Assembly (NCBI GenBank): GCA_949751835.1
Contig: CATKHK010000015.1
Span: 186,001-250,000 of the forward strand
Direction: 5' to 3'
Origin: Blepharisma japonicum
Taxonomy: Eukaryota > Ciliophora > Heterotrichea > Heterotrichida > Blepharismidae
Length of the DNA stretch: 64,000 bases
Below, piece after piece: positions 23,473 through 35,905 of the stretch; the first letter of the stretch is position 1; each line of letters starts with the position of its first letter. Made by a program: the position numbers and the translations under genes. The notes under the pieces are model-generated. The model did not search any database. It was not told the origin of the DNA and saw only the letters and a program-made list of their open reading frames with translations.

Positions 23473-23859
23473 ATTTTTAACTGCTCTAAATTTTATTGTT
23501 AAAGGGGTTCTGTAACTTGGAAGTGGTTAAATTGATAATTTTGGCAAATAATTTATATATTAATCGAGTTTTATGTATATGATGTAAGGATTATAAGCAA
23601 AGATTATTAAATTTTATTAAAAGGCAAATTAAAACAGAAATTTCTGACAATTAGGAAAATATATGTCTTAAAAATTGATGATTGAATTTTAGCTTTAATT
23701 GAAAATAAAACCTGACATATAGATAATTGCAATATTAATGCAAACTAATCATATTCTTAATATAATCCATCTAATAAACCCATAATATATTCTTGAAAAA
23801 TCCTGCTTACGTCACTATTTTTAAAATTAACTTAACTTCAATTTTCTATTTAATGTGAA
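23473..23859. other. Intergenic spacer without a visible gene
   Basis: This spacer of 387 AT-rich bases lies upstream of the STPGR gene and downstream of the REEP gene (both on the minus strand). No ORF, RNA or repeat was recognised. Confidence 0.5.
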
Positions 23860-24426
23860 TTAGTTAGAAGATTGAGCCATATTCTTTATCACTATATTGG
23901 TTCCTTGCTTAATAGCTTCTTCTTTTGCTATTGTTGCTACTTTTTCACCGATATCCATAGCTTGGCTAATACTTGCATCAATATCTTCCATGTGTTTTTT
24001 AAGAATAGGCCTTATTGCTGTTTCATATATTGTCAAAGCTCCACGTGTTTGTGGTGCAAACAAGAAGATCAAGAATGCAAGCTTAATAGGATAATAAAAT
24101 GGAAGCCAGGAAAAGAGAATCTCAGACCAGTCGTCGATAACTTTGAAGATGGCAAACACAACCCAATATGTAAGCCACTGTTTATCGTCATCGGTTTCGG
24201 CTGATTCTATTGCTTTAAAAGACATATAGGCGGGATACAGAATTGCAATAATATCTGTGATCAGGGAGGCACCTAAGCCAAAAAGCATGCAGACAAGCAA
24301 AAGAACACCAGTACCAGCTACGATATGCCCAGTCTCTAATCCGGTCTTTGCAGAAATATCTTTAAGTACTGGCATATTTTTGGTGTGATGGGTCAAGTCT
24401 TGCAATATTTTGTTTACTTGTTCCAT
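23860..24426 (-). CDS. REEP5/Yop1/DP1-type ER membrane-shaping protein
   Basis: The product is 188 aa, stop TAA. The TB2/DP1/HVA22 domain is clear: hydrophobic hairpins around GHIVAGTGVLLLVCMLFGLGASLITDIIAILYPAYMSFKAIES, the acidic DDDKQWLTYWVVFAIFKVIDDWS signature, and WLPFYYPIKLAFLIFLFAPQTRGA. The family curves tubular ER membranes. An amphipathic C-terminal helix (ISQAMDIGEKVATIAKEEAI) is as expected. The length is normal for the family. Confidence 0.93.
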   Translation of the reverse strand: MEQVNKILQDLTHHTKNMPVLKDISAKTGLETGHIVAGTGVLLLVCMLFGLGASLITDIIAILYPAYMSFKAIESAETDDDKQWLTYWVVFAIFKVIDDWSEILFSWLPFYYPIKLAFLIFLFAPQTRGALTIYETAIRPILKKHMEDIDASISQAMDIGEKVATIAKEEAIKQGTNIVIKNMAQSSN

Positions 24427-24547
24427 ATTATTATATCATTTTCGCAGCCTTCAACCTTTTTAAATTATAAGTGAAATTTAAATGATTTTTAAGACTCATG
24501 CATAGTAAATTTCCCTATTGAAGAAATTGGATTAATAATATAATATA

Positions 24548-24844
24548 TTATAGGTATCGTTGACGAAGAACGTCAGGGTTTACTCTTGAACTAGAAGTTG
24601 TGTGTAATCGAGTCTTTGAAGATGATCTAGCTTTCATATCGCTTGGACATCGCTTTTCATATATTATTGGAAGTGGAGGAAGTCTGCTATCATTTTCTTT
24701 TTCTCTTGACTTCGATCTGATGTTTGACTTTTGTGACTCCTCTTTTAGAATTTCGTTATAATAGTCATTTGCAATATTTATCAGTGATTTTCGCTTTTCT
24801 CTGCTGTTTCTTAAATATTCTTTCAGTTGGCCTATAGATTCCAT
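24548..24844 (-). CDS. Small basic protein, unknown
   Basis: The product is 98 aa, stop TAA, starting MESIGQLKEYLRNSREKRK. An upstream TTG in frame is not a credible start. One N-terminal helix is followed by a Ser/Arg/Lys-rich tail (SKSREKEN, ARSSSKTRLHTTSSSR) ending VNPDVLRQRYL. No family is recognised. The coding call rests on length, composition and lack of interruption only. Confidence 0.45.
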   Translation of the reverse strand: MESIGQLKEYLRNSREKRKSLINIANDYYNEILKEESQKSNIRSKSREKENDSRLPPLPIIYEKRCPSDMKARSSSKTRLHTTSSSRVNPDVLRQRYL

Positions 24845-25639
24845 TTTAACAGTCTCTAACAAATTTTAATAAACTCTAATATTTAATAAGTATTTGACAA
24901 TAAAAGCTGTTATGAATTGAAAAAAATTATCTTTTTACCATAATAGATAAAAATTTTGAATTTTACCTGAGTTTCTGTTTTTACATTTTTCTAGTTTTAT
25001 ATAGCAATGTATTTTATTTCATAGATATTCATATTCTTAATTATATAAATATAGATACTATATCTATTTTCTTAATTTTGCAAGAAATCCCATCAACTCA
25101 TGTAAGATCAATAATTGTTAAATTTTTTAATGTTTTCAATAATCATATTAAATGGTAATTTTTATATGCATCCTGAATAATTACGGAATAATAGCTTTTT
25201 TATGTACTAAGCTTATATAGATTTGAAAAGTTATTCACCATATATCATGCATGCCTTTCTAAATAAAATCATTAAGCTATTCCCTTCATTTTAAATCTCT
25301 TTAAATAACTGAAAAATCAATAAAGAGCACACGAAATATATAAATTTCTCAGATTGATAGGGTTTTTTTTGTGTGTTTTGGTGATAAGGCCTACCATATT
25401 ATTTTTTTTCATACATATATGACCAGAATTGATTTCTATTAAACAGTTATAATCTTTAAGCTCATCATAATCAATTCCTTATATTCTGCTATCAATTTAT
25501 TATGGCTAATAAATTTCGCTTATTTCCCTCAATATTCTTCCCACTTATCTTATTTTATCATTTAAATCTCCGTGAAATCTACTTATAACTATTCTCATTT
25601 CAAAATAATTAATTTCATAAAATTTATTTTAATTAAGAA
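24845..25639. other. Long divergent spacer without a visible gene
   Basis: These 795 very AT-rich bases lie between two divergent genes. They contain only short ORFs broken by many TAA/TAG, one T/G-rich run near 25365-25385, and no recognisable RNA gene or repeat. This is among the longest gene-free stretches in the window. Confidence 0.5.
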
Positions 25640-25999
25640 ATGGGATGCCAGTGCTCTACATTTGATCGCAATAATGAGACCAGGATTGATTTCTCAGAGC
25701 CCTTCATGGATATTGTAAAAAATCAGTCAAGTGAGAATGAGCTTTTGATTTATTCTCGGACAAATTGTGAACAGTCTAAGGCAGCAAAAGCATTATTAAG
25801 AAGGAATAAGATCAACTTTGAATATTTTGAGCTCGATAACATGAATGACGAAGGGCAAGTTTTTAATGCACTGCAAACTTTGACTGGAAGACAATCTACA
25901 CCTTTTGTGTTTGTAAAGGGAGTATTCTTTGGAAGTTTAAAAGAGTTGCAGAAATCTATTGAAAGTGGACAATTAGTAAAAGCACTCAAGCAAGAGTAA
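25640..25999 (+). CDS. Glutaredoxin-like protein with N-terminal acylation signal and CxxS site
   Basis: The product is 119 aa, stop TAA. Residues ~34-115 form a glutaredoxin fold: LLIYSRTNCEQSKAAKALL with active site Cys43-Glu-Gln-Ser46, the cis-Pro motif QSTPFVFVKG and the GSLKELQ helix. The CxxS site retains only the first Cys (monothiol chemistry); the class I/II motif CPYC/CGFS is not kept. The N-terminus MGCQCS fits N-myristoylation at Gly2 plus palmitoylation at Cys3/Cys5, so the protein is probably membrane-attached; this is inferred. No mitochondrial presequence is present. Confidence 0.85.
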   Translation: MGCQCSTFDRNNETRIDFSEPFMDIVKNQSSENELLIYSRTNCEQSKAAKALLRRNKINFEYFELDNMNDEGQVFNALQTLTGRQSTPFVFVKGVFFGSLKELQKSIESGQLVKALKQE

Positions 26000-26318
26000 A
26001 AGATGATGTTTATAATACAAATAACGAAGTTAGTTTATAATTTATGAATAGTTACTTAATCTTAAAATATGATATTTTTTGATTTATTTATTAAAATTTA
26101 TCTTATAAAACAACCTATTTCAAGAGTATTTCTCAGATTTTTATCATTCTTTTCTAAAATCCTTTAATAAAAATTCTAATTTTTTTTTATAAAAAATTTG
26201 CTGTGTCTTTTTAAGCCAAAATTGTATTTTGTTAAGATTATTGCTATTTCTGTCCCAGAATCCATTTGCCAGCAACGGATATAATGATTTAGGTTAATTA
26301 GAGCTGATTTTAATAAAT
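26000..26318. other. Intergenic spacer upstream of VPS13
   Basis: These 319 AT-rich bases presumably contain the VPS13 promoter. No ORF, RNA gene or repeat was recognised. Confidence 0.5.
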
Positions 26319-29300
26319 ATGAATTCAGCTATAGCAAAAGTTCTAAATAAAGTATTAGGAGATTTTGTTGAAGGATTAAGCTCAGATCAGCTCAATATAT
26401 CAATGTTCAGTGGCGAGGTTTCACTAAAAAACCTCCGATTAAAAAAAGAAGCCCTTCAGAAATTAGGTCTGCCATTCAATCTCACATCTGGATTCATCGG
26501 TCGTCTTTTTATGAAAATCCCATGAAAATCTCTAGGTTCAAGCCCTTTGCAAGTTGAAGTAGAAAATGTATATGCTTTAGTAAATCCTAAGCCCCCAAAT
26601 GAATGAAGCGAATCTAAAGAAAGAGAATCTGCTATCATTAGTAAAGCACTTGCATTAGAAAGTTTTGAAGCTTTAAATTCAAGTTTAGAATTAAATTCAG
26701 CTGAGCCTGGGTATATCGAAAAATTGGTATCCAAAATAATTGACAACTTAATCGTGAATGTAAAAAATATTTACTTGAGATATGATGATTCTGTTAGTTC
26801 TATTGAACATTTTTCAGTCGGGCTAATTCTAAGAGAAATGAAAGCTGAAACTTGCAACTCAAAATGGGTCCCTGAGTATGTCCCAGAAAGTAGCGTCTGC
26901 TTTAAACTGACAACAGTAAAAGGTTTTGCACTATTTTTTGATTATGGGAAAGATATGATAAAAATCGAAGAAAATGAAGGGAAAAATTTAGCTGTTGCGT
27001 TAGAAGAGCTAGCAAATTTAGAACTAACGACTACTGCTGAGCACAAATATTTGCTTTCTCCAATTGATATTAGAATTGAATTGATTTTATATAAAGACTC
27101 TAAAAAGCATGATACACCTCAAGGATTATTAACAATACACCAATCTGATGTAGTTTTCAGTGTATTTCCAGGGCAGTTGACCCATGTTTTAAAGCTTGTT
27201 GAATTTATTGACTTATTTAAATCATTCCAAAAAGGAGTTGAAAGATCAGCTCAAGAGCGAAAATTCACGAATAATGAAGCTAAAAATTACAGAGAAACTT
27301 ATAAAACCTGGCGCTCTCTAACTATGACTAAGCCAAAAGATGCAGAAAAACTTAAAAAAGTGTTAGACGAGCAGGAACAAGGGGTAGATGTTGAAGAGCT
27401 AACTAAAGAAAGAAATAAAGCTTTAAAAGAAACAGAAATAATAAGGAGAGAAGAAGAAAAACGAAAAGAAATTGAAGAAATTAAAAATAAACCTATTGAA
27501 GGAGGCTTATCAAAATTCAAAGGTTGGTTTGGAGGAGGAAAATCAGAAGAAGAAAAGAGGAAAGAGCAAGAAGAAAAAAACATGAAAATTAAAAAGGCCG
27601 AGGACGAATTAAAATTAATTTTGCAGGAAAAAGAGCAGTTTGGTAATCATGCAGCGTTAGGTGGAGATATGCCTGTATTACTAAATGGACCTTTGGACTG
27701 GGTTCAATGAAGAGTTCTTTTTGATGTGAAAAGTTCTAAACTTATTATTTTTGACGAAAATACTGAAATGCTGTCAGGAGAGCTTAGAGATTTTTCTATT
27801 GATTTCGGGTTACGGCCTAATACATTATACGTTTTTCTCAAATTTGGGACATTAGTAATAAATGATAATGTCACAAAAAGTCAAGTTTTTCCAGACATCT
27901 TCAAAGGCAGCCATTTAGATATTCAGTTTGATCAATACCCTGTAAATAAGCTCACAGCTTTAGGTGGAGAATCTCTTATCTGCCTTCATCCACAATCCTT
28001 ATTTTCTATCACAAACGTTTATTTAGGAGCTCTCACAAAAAATGTAGATATAAACAAATATCTTTCAGAAGCCTCAGAAAAAACTGGACAAATTATAGAA
28101 AAAGGTGACAAATACCTCAAAGATATTATAAAAAATGGAACTCAACAAAGCGTTATACTAGACATTACCCTAAAGTCCCCTTTAATTATTATCCCAACCG
28201 ACAGTTATTCTTTAGAAAAACCATTTTTAGTGATCGATAGTGGTACCTTTACAGCTTCAACTTCAATAGAAACATTAGATGGGCTTGATTTTGACCGCTA
28301 TAACCTTTTAATTAAAAAAGTAAAAGTCTGTTCAGTCTTGTCATGTAAGTCCATTGAAAAATGACATAAAGGTGACATAGAGAATATTTTAGATCCTTTT
28401 AATATAGAAATGGCACTTTTTAATTGTAAAACAATTCAAACAACGGTTCCGAGCGTCAGGGTAAAATCAGTTGTTGATAAAATTATTTTAAGGCTGACAG
28501 ATTCACAGTTATTGTTTTTTATAGAAATTATGAATTTGTTTAACAATCAAGATAAAGTAGAAATAGAAAGGAAAAATGAGGAGAATAAAGGAGAAGACGA
28601 AGAATTGATAGAAGGAAAAGGTTTTAAAGATGACTTAAAAGAAATTGGTGAAATTATTAGTATTGCAGCTAATATCAGATTTAATGAAATCCAGCTGAAC
28701 GTTATTGAGAAAAGCCAACCTTTAACAAAAATTGAGATAAAGGATATTGATTTCAACTTAAAATCTGATAAATATGGAAACATAGATTTGGATTTTATTC
28801 TAGAAAAGCTCTCTATTGAAGATTTACGCCCTAATGTAAAATTTCCTAATGTCGTTTCTAACCCATTGGAATATCAACGAGAATGAGATACAGATGAAAA
28901 TACTTCTTACGACAATATAACCCAAGTAAAAATTTTTATTCATTTAAAACCCAGAAGTGATCAATTAGATGTAGGAGTGCGACTTAATGACATCCGATTT
29001 GTGGCATGTGCCAGCTATGCTGAATCTTTATTAAAATTTGCGAGCCATCAATTAAATCAAATACAGCAAGCCAACAGTGTCCAAGTAAAGGCAAAACCAG
29101 TGTCCACTGTTACCACAACTTATCATAGCCGATTTTCTGTTCTTTTTTCAAATTTTGAGTTATGGGTTCCTCTAGATCCTTCTAATTCTAAATCAAAAAT
29201 AGCAAGTTTTTCACTATCGTTATCAACCATTTATACAGCCAGTGCTGAAATTAAATATACTTATGATGTGCTATGAAGGGTTATTGCAAGTGAAAATATA

Positions 29301-32300
29301 TGGGCAGAAGAAGATGCTAGCGTAGATATAAGGCAGCTCAATGCTATGCTTGGGTATACTAAAAATAATATGATAAGAGCTGACAAAATCACTAGAGATT
29401 TAATTACCCCTTCCAGAATCTCAGCTAGCTATAAGTCAATATCAAATGGACCCTCCACCAAAATGGAAGCAAATTTGAATATTGAGAGTTTATGTGTGGT
29501 ATATGGATTTAGAGATATTTTATTTTTCCAAGAAGTAGTAAAGCCATGGCTAGCTATTGATTTTTCTCAATTTTCAGAAAAAAAGAAATCTCATAGTCAG
29601 ACTGAAAATAAAGATACAATAAATTTTAGTTTTGATTGCGACTCTTTACAGCTGACTATGCTGGAGGACACTGTAAAAAATCCTTATAGTTTACTTCATA
29701 TGCAATTTTCTAATATGGTGGCTACAGGGGAACAAAAAGATTCTCAAAAATTCGAATTTTCAACTATAATGAATATAGATTATTATAATTCTTATAATTC
29801 AACGTGGGAACCTTTATTAGAAGATTGAACTTTTAGCTTGCTAATGAAGCAATTAAATATAAAAGCTCCTATTGAACTCGCCTTAGTAAGCAATGAGACT
29901 TTGAATATAAATTTATCATATAGCATGGCAGAAACTGTCAGTTTAATTATGAAAAGATTTAGCCAGAATTTAAATGATTGGGGAAATGAAAAATTTTATG
30001 AGCAAGGTGAAGAAATGGATGGGCTAAACAAAAAAACATATAAAATTTACAATAAATTAGGAAAAGATTTAGAAGTCTGGATAGATTCACCAAATGCCAC
30101 TCATTGAAAAATAAAAAATACAAAAAGTGTTAAATTCGGCCAAGACCAAATAAATAGCTTATTTATGACAAATTTAGCTCATTCGAAAACTACGTCTATG
30201 CTTCAGACGGCACAGACACCCAGTGCTATCGCTTTAACGCTTGAAAGTTGTTATTCAGTCCATGGAATTGTAATAGAAAATGCTGGTATGCAGTTAGTTA
30301 TGATTTCTAATGGAGATACCATATATCCGATTTTAATTAATGCTTGACCAAATGTAAAAAGTTATGAAAATAAACAAGAAATTCATATACAAACTGGCAT
30401 AGTTGTTATGAATAATACAGATTTTCCTATTACTTTGATATTAAATGCTGATGAAATGACCATAAAAGAAAATAGTGCATCTTCTCTGCCTTTTTCTTGG
30501 CTTGATTCTGCTTCAAAAATAGCGATTAAAACCAATACAGGGGCTCTCGAAATAACATCAGCCGCAATGCTCCGTATTGATGAAAATTTTTATGTGCTTA
30601 TTGAAAATTTCAGTTATATTTTTGATGGTGTCAGAACCTTAAAAGTTATGGAAATAAACCCTCCAATTTTATTTGAAAATTTATTGCCTTGTCCTATGAC
30701 TGTTTATTATGATGAAACTTCTTCATCAGACTTGATATCATCCGGAGGTCGAGCAGCTATATACAAGTTTAATCCAGAGCAGAAATTTAAATTTGAAATC
30801 CATATAGATGAAAACACAAAGGTAAATACAGACTGGATTAATTCTTTTGAAAAAGCAAGAATTTCACTGCTAGAGAGGCCAAAAAGCAGTATTCATTTAG
30901 AAAAATCAGTAAAAGATTTTAGAACTTGTGATAATTTAGATTTATTAGAGCTTGAAAAAACAAGCCAAGATCTACAAGAATCACTTAAAAATACTTTAAT
31001 TACGGTTTATGCAGAGCATATAATTATCAATAAAACGGGGCATGATTTGCAGGTTGAAAGCCTTTTAGTAGAAAAAGACCAAATTGGCTTTTTTTCAAGC
31101 AAAAAGAATAAAATAAAAATTAAATTTCCTGAAGAAGACCAATGGAGCGGCGGATTTAATAAAAATACAATAGGAATTTCAGGTCTTGTAAAAGTCCCTA
31201 AAAATCTTCAGGAAAGAAATATTAAAACTTTATTATTTGGTGTAAATATTGCTAATGCACCTCTTCCCCTCGTAAAAACAAAGGTTATTACCCTATGTCC
31301 AAGATATATAATTGCTAATTATTTGGGATACCCAGTCTATCTAAGGCAATACGATAAAAGAAAAACCCAACAATTCACAAAATTCAGATTAGATGATAAA
31401 GAAAAAATTCAATACCAGCCTGATGATTTATCAATCCAAGTAGGAGTCCAAGTATCAGCTGATGGAAATAGATGGTCTGGGCCATTTAATATTGATGACC
31501 TTGAAGATTTCCAAATACGTTTTCCAGGAGAAGAACAAGCCATTGTTGAAGAAAACACTTTATTTAAGCTTGAAGACAATACATGGCATATCCCAGGACA
31601 AAATAATGGCAATATGCATTATGCCCGTGTAGTTGTTTCCTCTGAAGATGAAGCCACTATTTTTATAAATTTTGTAGTCCCAAAAAATCCTGAATATAAA
31701 ATTTCAAATCACACTGAAGAAACTATCACAATAAAACAAAGCGGATTTGATGATTTTTCAATGACTGTAAAGCCAGGAGCTGTTGTTCCATGGGCTTTTG
31801 ACGATAATTTGGCAAATAATAAAAAAATTATTGTGGAAAGTGAAACTGCGAAAAAACAATATTCGCTTGAAAAAATCCAGAAACAGAAAAATTTTGGGAA
31901 TCATAAAGTAGAGGTTGTAGTAGAAGGGGTAACTAGGCAGCTTAATATAAGCGAGCCTGATCTTCCTAAAGGAACTAGCATAGTTCAAGTTTTATTTAAT
32001 ATGTTTGCTGTGAAATCATCATTTAAAGTTTTATTAGAAATGAAAGGGATAGGTCTTTCAATAATTGATGAAAAACCAACAGAAAAAATTTTTATTAGTA
32101 TGATGGGCTTATATGCTAAGCTTAAAAAGACTGATATTCTTTTTGGAAAAAGATTGGACACAGCCTTAAAAGCTGACATAAAACTAGGGAATTTTCAAAT
32201 AGATAATATGGATAATATGAATAGTATGTTTCCTGTAATCTACTCCCCTGTAGCTATTAACAAAGAAGACTCAGGAGAAATAATCCCATTTATTCAATTC

Positions 32301-33809
32301 AAGCTTCAAAGAGAAGTCAGAACATGTATAAATCAGCAGCAAAATACTATAGATAAAATTAGCTGGCTTGAACTTCTCATACAAAGTATGCAGGCAAAAA
32401 TCAATGAGGATACTTTGTGGACATTATTAAAACTACAAGGAAATATCCTTGAAAAACTTAATGCTTCAATTGAAAATTTGTCATCTGAAAATAAAGGGAA
32501 ATATATGAAAGATTTATATCCTCAGCTTGCGGCTACTCAGCCAGTTTTATCATATGATCCAACCCTCATGAATAGAAAAACTTATTTTCTATTTATAAGA
32601 TTATGTGCTATCAAATTAAACTTGACATTCAGAAAAAAAATGACCCAAATCAGACTTGATCCTAAAAAAGGTTTTGGCGCAGCTGGGTTACTAGAAACAC
32701 TTAGCGGGGCATTTGCGAATATTTCTGACTCACCTTTGTATTTCAGAGAATTAATGATGACCCAATGCTTCCAAACCCTAGACAATCTTACATGGATTAT
32801 CATGAAAAATTACATAAGACAAGGAATTATTCAACTTTATAAAATATTAGGATCTTCTGATATGATTGGAAATCCTATAGGACTTGTTGATAAACTTGGA
32901 ACGGGTGTTTTTGAATTTTTCAATGAGCCCGCAAAAGGACTTCTTAAAGGTCCAAAATCATTTGCCCAAGGAGTAGGAAAAGGCTTTAAATCATTAGTTG
33001 GAAATGTCATAGCTGGTGGCTTTGGATCAGTCTCAAAAATAACTGGGTCGCTTTATAAAGTTGTGAAACAAGTAGGAGGAAATGATGAAGAAGCACATAA
33101 AATTAATGAATCCGACAACATTGGAAAAAATATGTATGAAGGGTTTAAAGGTGGAGTTATGGATGTAGCTGATGGAATTAAAGGAGTTTTCACAAAACCA
33201 TGGAAGGGTGCTAAAGAAGGAGGAGCCAAAGGATTTTTCAAAGGGCTCGGGTCTGGAGTAGCAGGACTTGTTGTCTCACCTGTTGCAGCTGTTTTGAAAT
33301 TTGGGTCGACTATTACTGGAGGAGTATCGTCAGCTGCCATTCTATTAGCCAAAGGCAAAGTTCAAACTCTTGGAAGAGTTCGATTTCCTAGACAATTTGG
33401 AGCTAGACGGATTTTGGAAGCTTATAATAGTGAATTGGCAGAAGCCCAGGAGCTTTTAAAGAACCTTCAAGGCCATAAAGGAGAACAAATGATTTATTAT
33501 ATTCATATAATTGAAGAAGAAGACCTAATATTGGTTTTGACGACAAAATATATTTTATTTTTAGTTGATGCAGAGCTGATAAAGCAGCTAAAAATAGAGG
33601 AAATTGATAAGCTAGAAGTTCATAGATTTGATAAACAATTCTATATGTGTGTAGCGACGCCCAAAGATGAATTTGTTTTTAAGAGCTGGTCTTATGGGCC
33701 AATTGCCAAAATGTACACTGCTGTTATCTCGCTTCCAAATTCTTTGAAAAATAGGAAATCAATTTCAAAAGTTAAAGTTCCTGCACATTACAAAAGAGAA
33801 TGCTGCTAA
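26319..33809 (+). CDS. VPS13: VPS13-family bridge-like lipid transfer protein
   Basis: The product is 2496 aa in one exon, stop TAA; I count nine in-frame TGA codons, all in one frame and read as Trp (for example MKIP-W-KSLG, LDWVQ-W-RVLFDV). The N-terminus is the chorein domain (VLNKVLGDFVEGLSSDQLNISMFSGEVSLKNLRLKKEAL, IDNLIVNVKNIYLRYDD). Repeating beta-groove segments follow, then a VAB/SHR-BD-like part (~residues 1550-1900, with GGFNKNTIGISGLVKVP). The C-terminal ATG2-C/DH-like region has GPKSFAQGVGKGFKSLVGNVIAGGFGSVSKITGSLYK, and the end is PH-like (ILVLTTKYILFLVDAELI). The family moves phospholipids between membranes at contact sites. A charged helical insert (~residues 310-440) is unlike the core. 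The last residues are Cys-Cys. Confidence 0.95.
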
Positions 33810-34569
33810 GTTAAAAATTAAAATTAAATTAAATTCCTCATTTTAAATGGAAACTCATTTAATTTCAAAATAATTCATAAAATAGGTTCTTTATTAAATT
33901 AATTTTCAGAATTGAATAGCAAATTTGAAATTTAGAGATTGAAGAGCTTTTAGACGAAGATTTTATCAAGAGCTAGAAAAAACCTTAAGGATGTGCATGA
34001 CTTTAAGACTAAAGAAACTGCTGGATAGATTTTAAATTTTTTGAATGGAATCTTCCTTCGAAAATTAAAGAATAAGCCTGAGCAATAAAAGTTAGGACAT
34101 TCAGATTCAATTTAGTGAATATCTCAGCGAAGTAGTTACAACAATTGTCATGCTTCAAATGAATTATAACAACTATAAGAAAAATTTAAAAAAAACTCTT
34201 TTAACTAATATAGGGTTGACTTTTTTAGAAGTTTTACAAGTTTGGTTATTTTTTCAAGATTTTTTATTAAACTGAGAGAAATGCTACATTAGCAGCGCTA
34301 AAAGTAATTCATAATTCATAATCTTTCATTTTTTAATAAACATATCTAAGCTAGTCTGTCGAAAAAATAAATATTACAAATTTCCAGTATGTTTCCCATA
34401 AATCCCAAATAACTCCTAGCCAAATTAAGTTTTTTAAATTTGAATATAATAAAAGAATAACAATAACCTACGACACGTCTTTCAGTTAATTCATGAAAAA
34501 TTAAATTTAAATATTAACAAAGATTTCACTTTATAACCTATTTTAGTTAAAGATAAGCAATAGAGCCTT
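33810..34569. other. Spacer after VPS13; may contain decayed coding sequence
   Basis: These 760 bases lie between VPS13 and the convergent propeller gene. Most are AT-rich and featureless. Part of the middle (about 33907-34314) is less AT-rich and has protein-like reading frames, described separately. Confidence 0.4.
33907..34314 (+). pseudogene. Possible decayed coding fragment (two protein-like frames)
   Basis: Two stretches look more like protein than like spacer under TGA=Trp, and neither has a start codon. The first, 33907-34035, reads NWIANLKFRDWRAFRRRF then YQELEKTLRMCMTLRLKKLL and ends in TAA. The second, 34096-34314, includes FSEYLSEVVTTIVMLQMNY and FLEVLQVWLFFQDFLLNW. The first has two TGA-Trp codons and the second one. 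TAA/TAG codons separate them and no 15-nt intron joins them. No family is recognised. This could be a decaying gene or chance. Confidence 0.25.
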
Positions 34570-35694
34570 CTAGCCCATAATTAATATATTCCCAGACTTA
34601 AACCCAATGTAAATTTCAAGGGTGTCTCTATTAATGCCAAAGCCCTTAATTTGATCCTCAAATATGGGCAAATTAAAAGTATTTACAATTTGCCGGGTTT
34701 CAATAGAGATTATAATGACGAGTGATCTCAATTGGTCGAGGACAAAAACATAGCCATTGGCATCACTGATAGTAAATTTCGAGGATTTTATTATAATATA
34801 TTCATCAAGGTGTGAGAGGAAGGCAGCTCGACCTTCGTCGAAAAATACCAATGCGTCATTTGAAGATTTAGGCCTGAAGAAAGTTCTTGGATGATATTTC
34901 GTGTATGTCCAGCTCTCTAAAGTAACGTAATTTGTCTTAATTAACGTGTTTTCGTCGAATCCAATAACAAGGTAACTACCTATTATCTCTCAGTAAAATA
35001 AAGTCCCTTGAGTTCTCAGGTCTACGTGGTAGGTGTTGCCTGTGTTCAGCTCCCGAATCTCAAACTTGAGACCATTTTTTCTGCAGCCGCATATTATTAA
35101 ACATGCTCCTGAGTACTTTGCTTTGTAACCCTCGCGTAGAACGCAGCTATACGCACATGATCCTATTTCACCATCAAGAATTCAAAAGCTATCACCAGCT
35201 CCTATGACCATGTAATTATCGACGAAGTTTGCAAGCTGAGTCATCGTGTCGCTGATGTCTATAAAGGTGAAGACCTTGACGCGCCTTATGAGATTATTGT
35301 TAAGGTCTGATATGCTAAACATATAAAACCTGACCTTATCACTGGTAACTTTTGATACAATCAATAATAGAGAGTCACCGAATTTTTCAATACCGATCGC
35401 GTTCTCATTTGCATTTGACAGCTTTAAAGGTGTTGAGAGGTTTGATGAACGGTGGTAAACAAGGCTACCTTCCTCATTGATTGAGCAAAAAAAGTCCTCA
35501 TAGCCATTGAAGAAAACTACTCCCTTGAAACGAGCCATTGCAAGTGAATCAGCTTCATGAGCGAGCCATTTCTAAATAAAGCATACTTGATTATCTCAGT
35601 GGTAACTCCGGATTGATGCATCAGAAAGACTCAGAGACGCTCCTTCTCCAAGTTCTCGCGATAAAATAAGATCTCTAATTCGAAAACTTTCCAT
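34570..35694 (-). CDS. Beta-propeller (WD40-like) protein; one 15-nt intron
   Basis: On the minus strand the exons are 35694-35587 and 35571-34570; the intron is gtatgctttatttag. The product is 369 aa, stop TAG, with several in-frame TGA (Trp) codons (YH-W-DNQ, GDSF-W-ILDG). Repeated four-strand units follow through the protein: SIRSYHWDNQ|KWLAHEADSLAMARFKG, YEDFFCSINEEGSLVYHRSS, YLVIGFDENTLIKTNYVTLESW, GYVFVLDQLRSLVIIISIETRQIV and IYIGFKSGNILIMG. It looks like a seven-bladed propeller with divergent WD40 repeats. No specific family is recognised. The gene is divergent from the bromodomain gene. Confidence 0.7.
35572..35586 (-). other. 15-nt spliceosomal intron
   Basis: On the minus strand it reads gtatgctttatttag, lying between codons (CAA|AAA). 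Retention would add an in-frame TAG; removal keeps the frame through YHWDNQ-KWLAHEA. Confidence 0.85.
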
Positions 35695-35905
35695 GTATAT
35701 TATAATGTAGGAAATATTGATGGCGTTGCTCAAATTTATATTTTAGTGCATTTAGTATTAATAAGCAGACTAATATATAAATAAACTTCAAATAAAAACT
35801 CTTTCACTTTAATTGAAAATTTTTCAATTTTATTGAAATTTCTTTTCCTTTCATTTTTTCTCAACGTCTTCTGGATTTTGATGCTAATGTTTTTTAGACG
35901 CCATT

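Noticed and set aside
25365-25400. T/G-rich run as a telomere-like sequence
   Set aside because: It has no repeating unit and is not a telomere repeat array; it is a single low-complexity run.
26522-30350. VPS13 as a row of small genes or a pseudogene with many stops
   Set aside because: All breaks are TGA in one frame, flanked by conserved VPS13 sequence; under TGA=Trp it is one intact 2496-aa gene.
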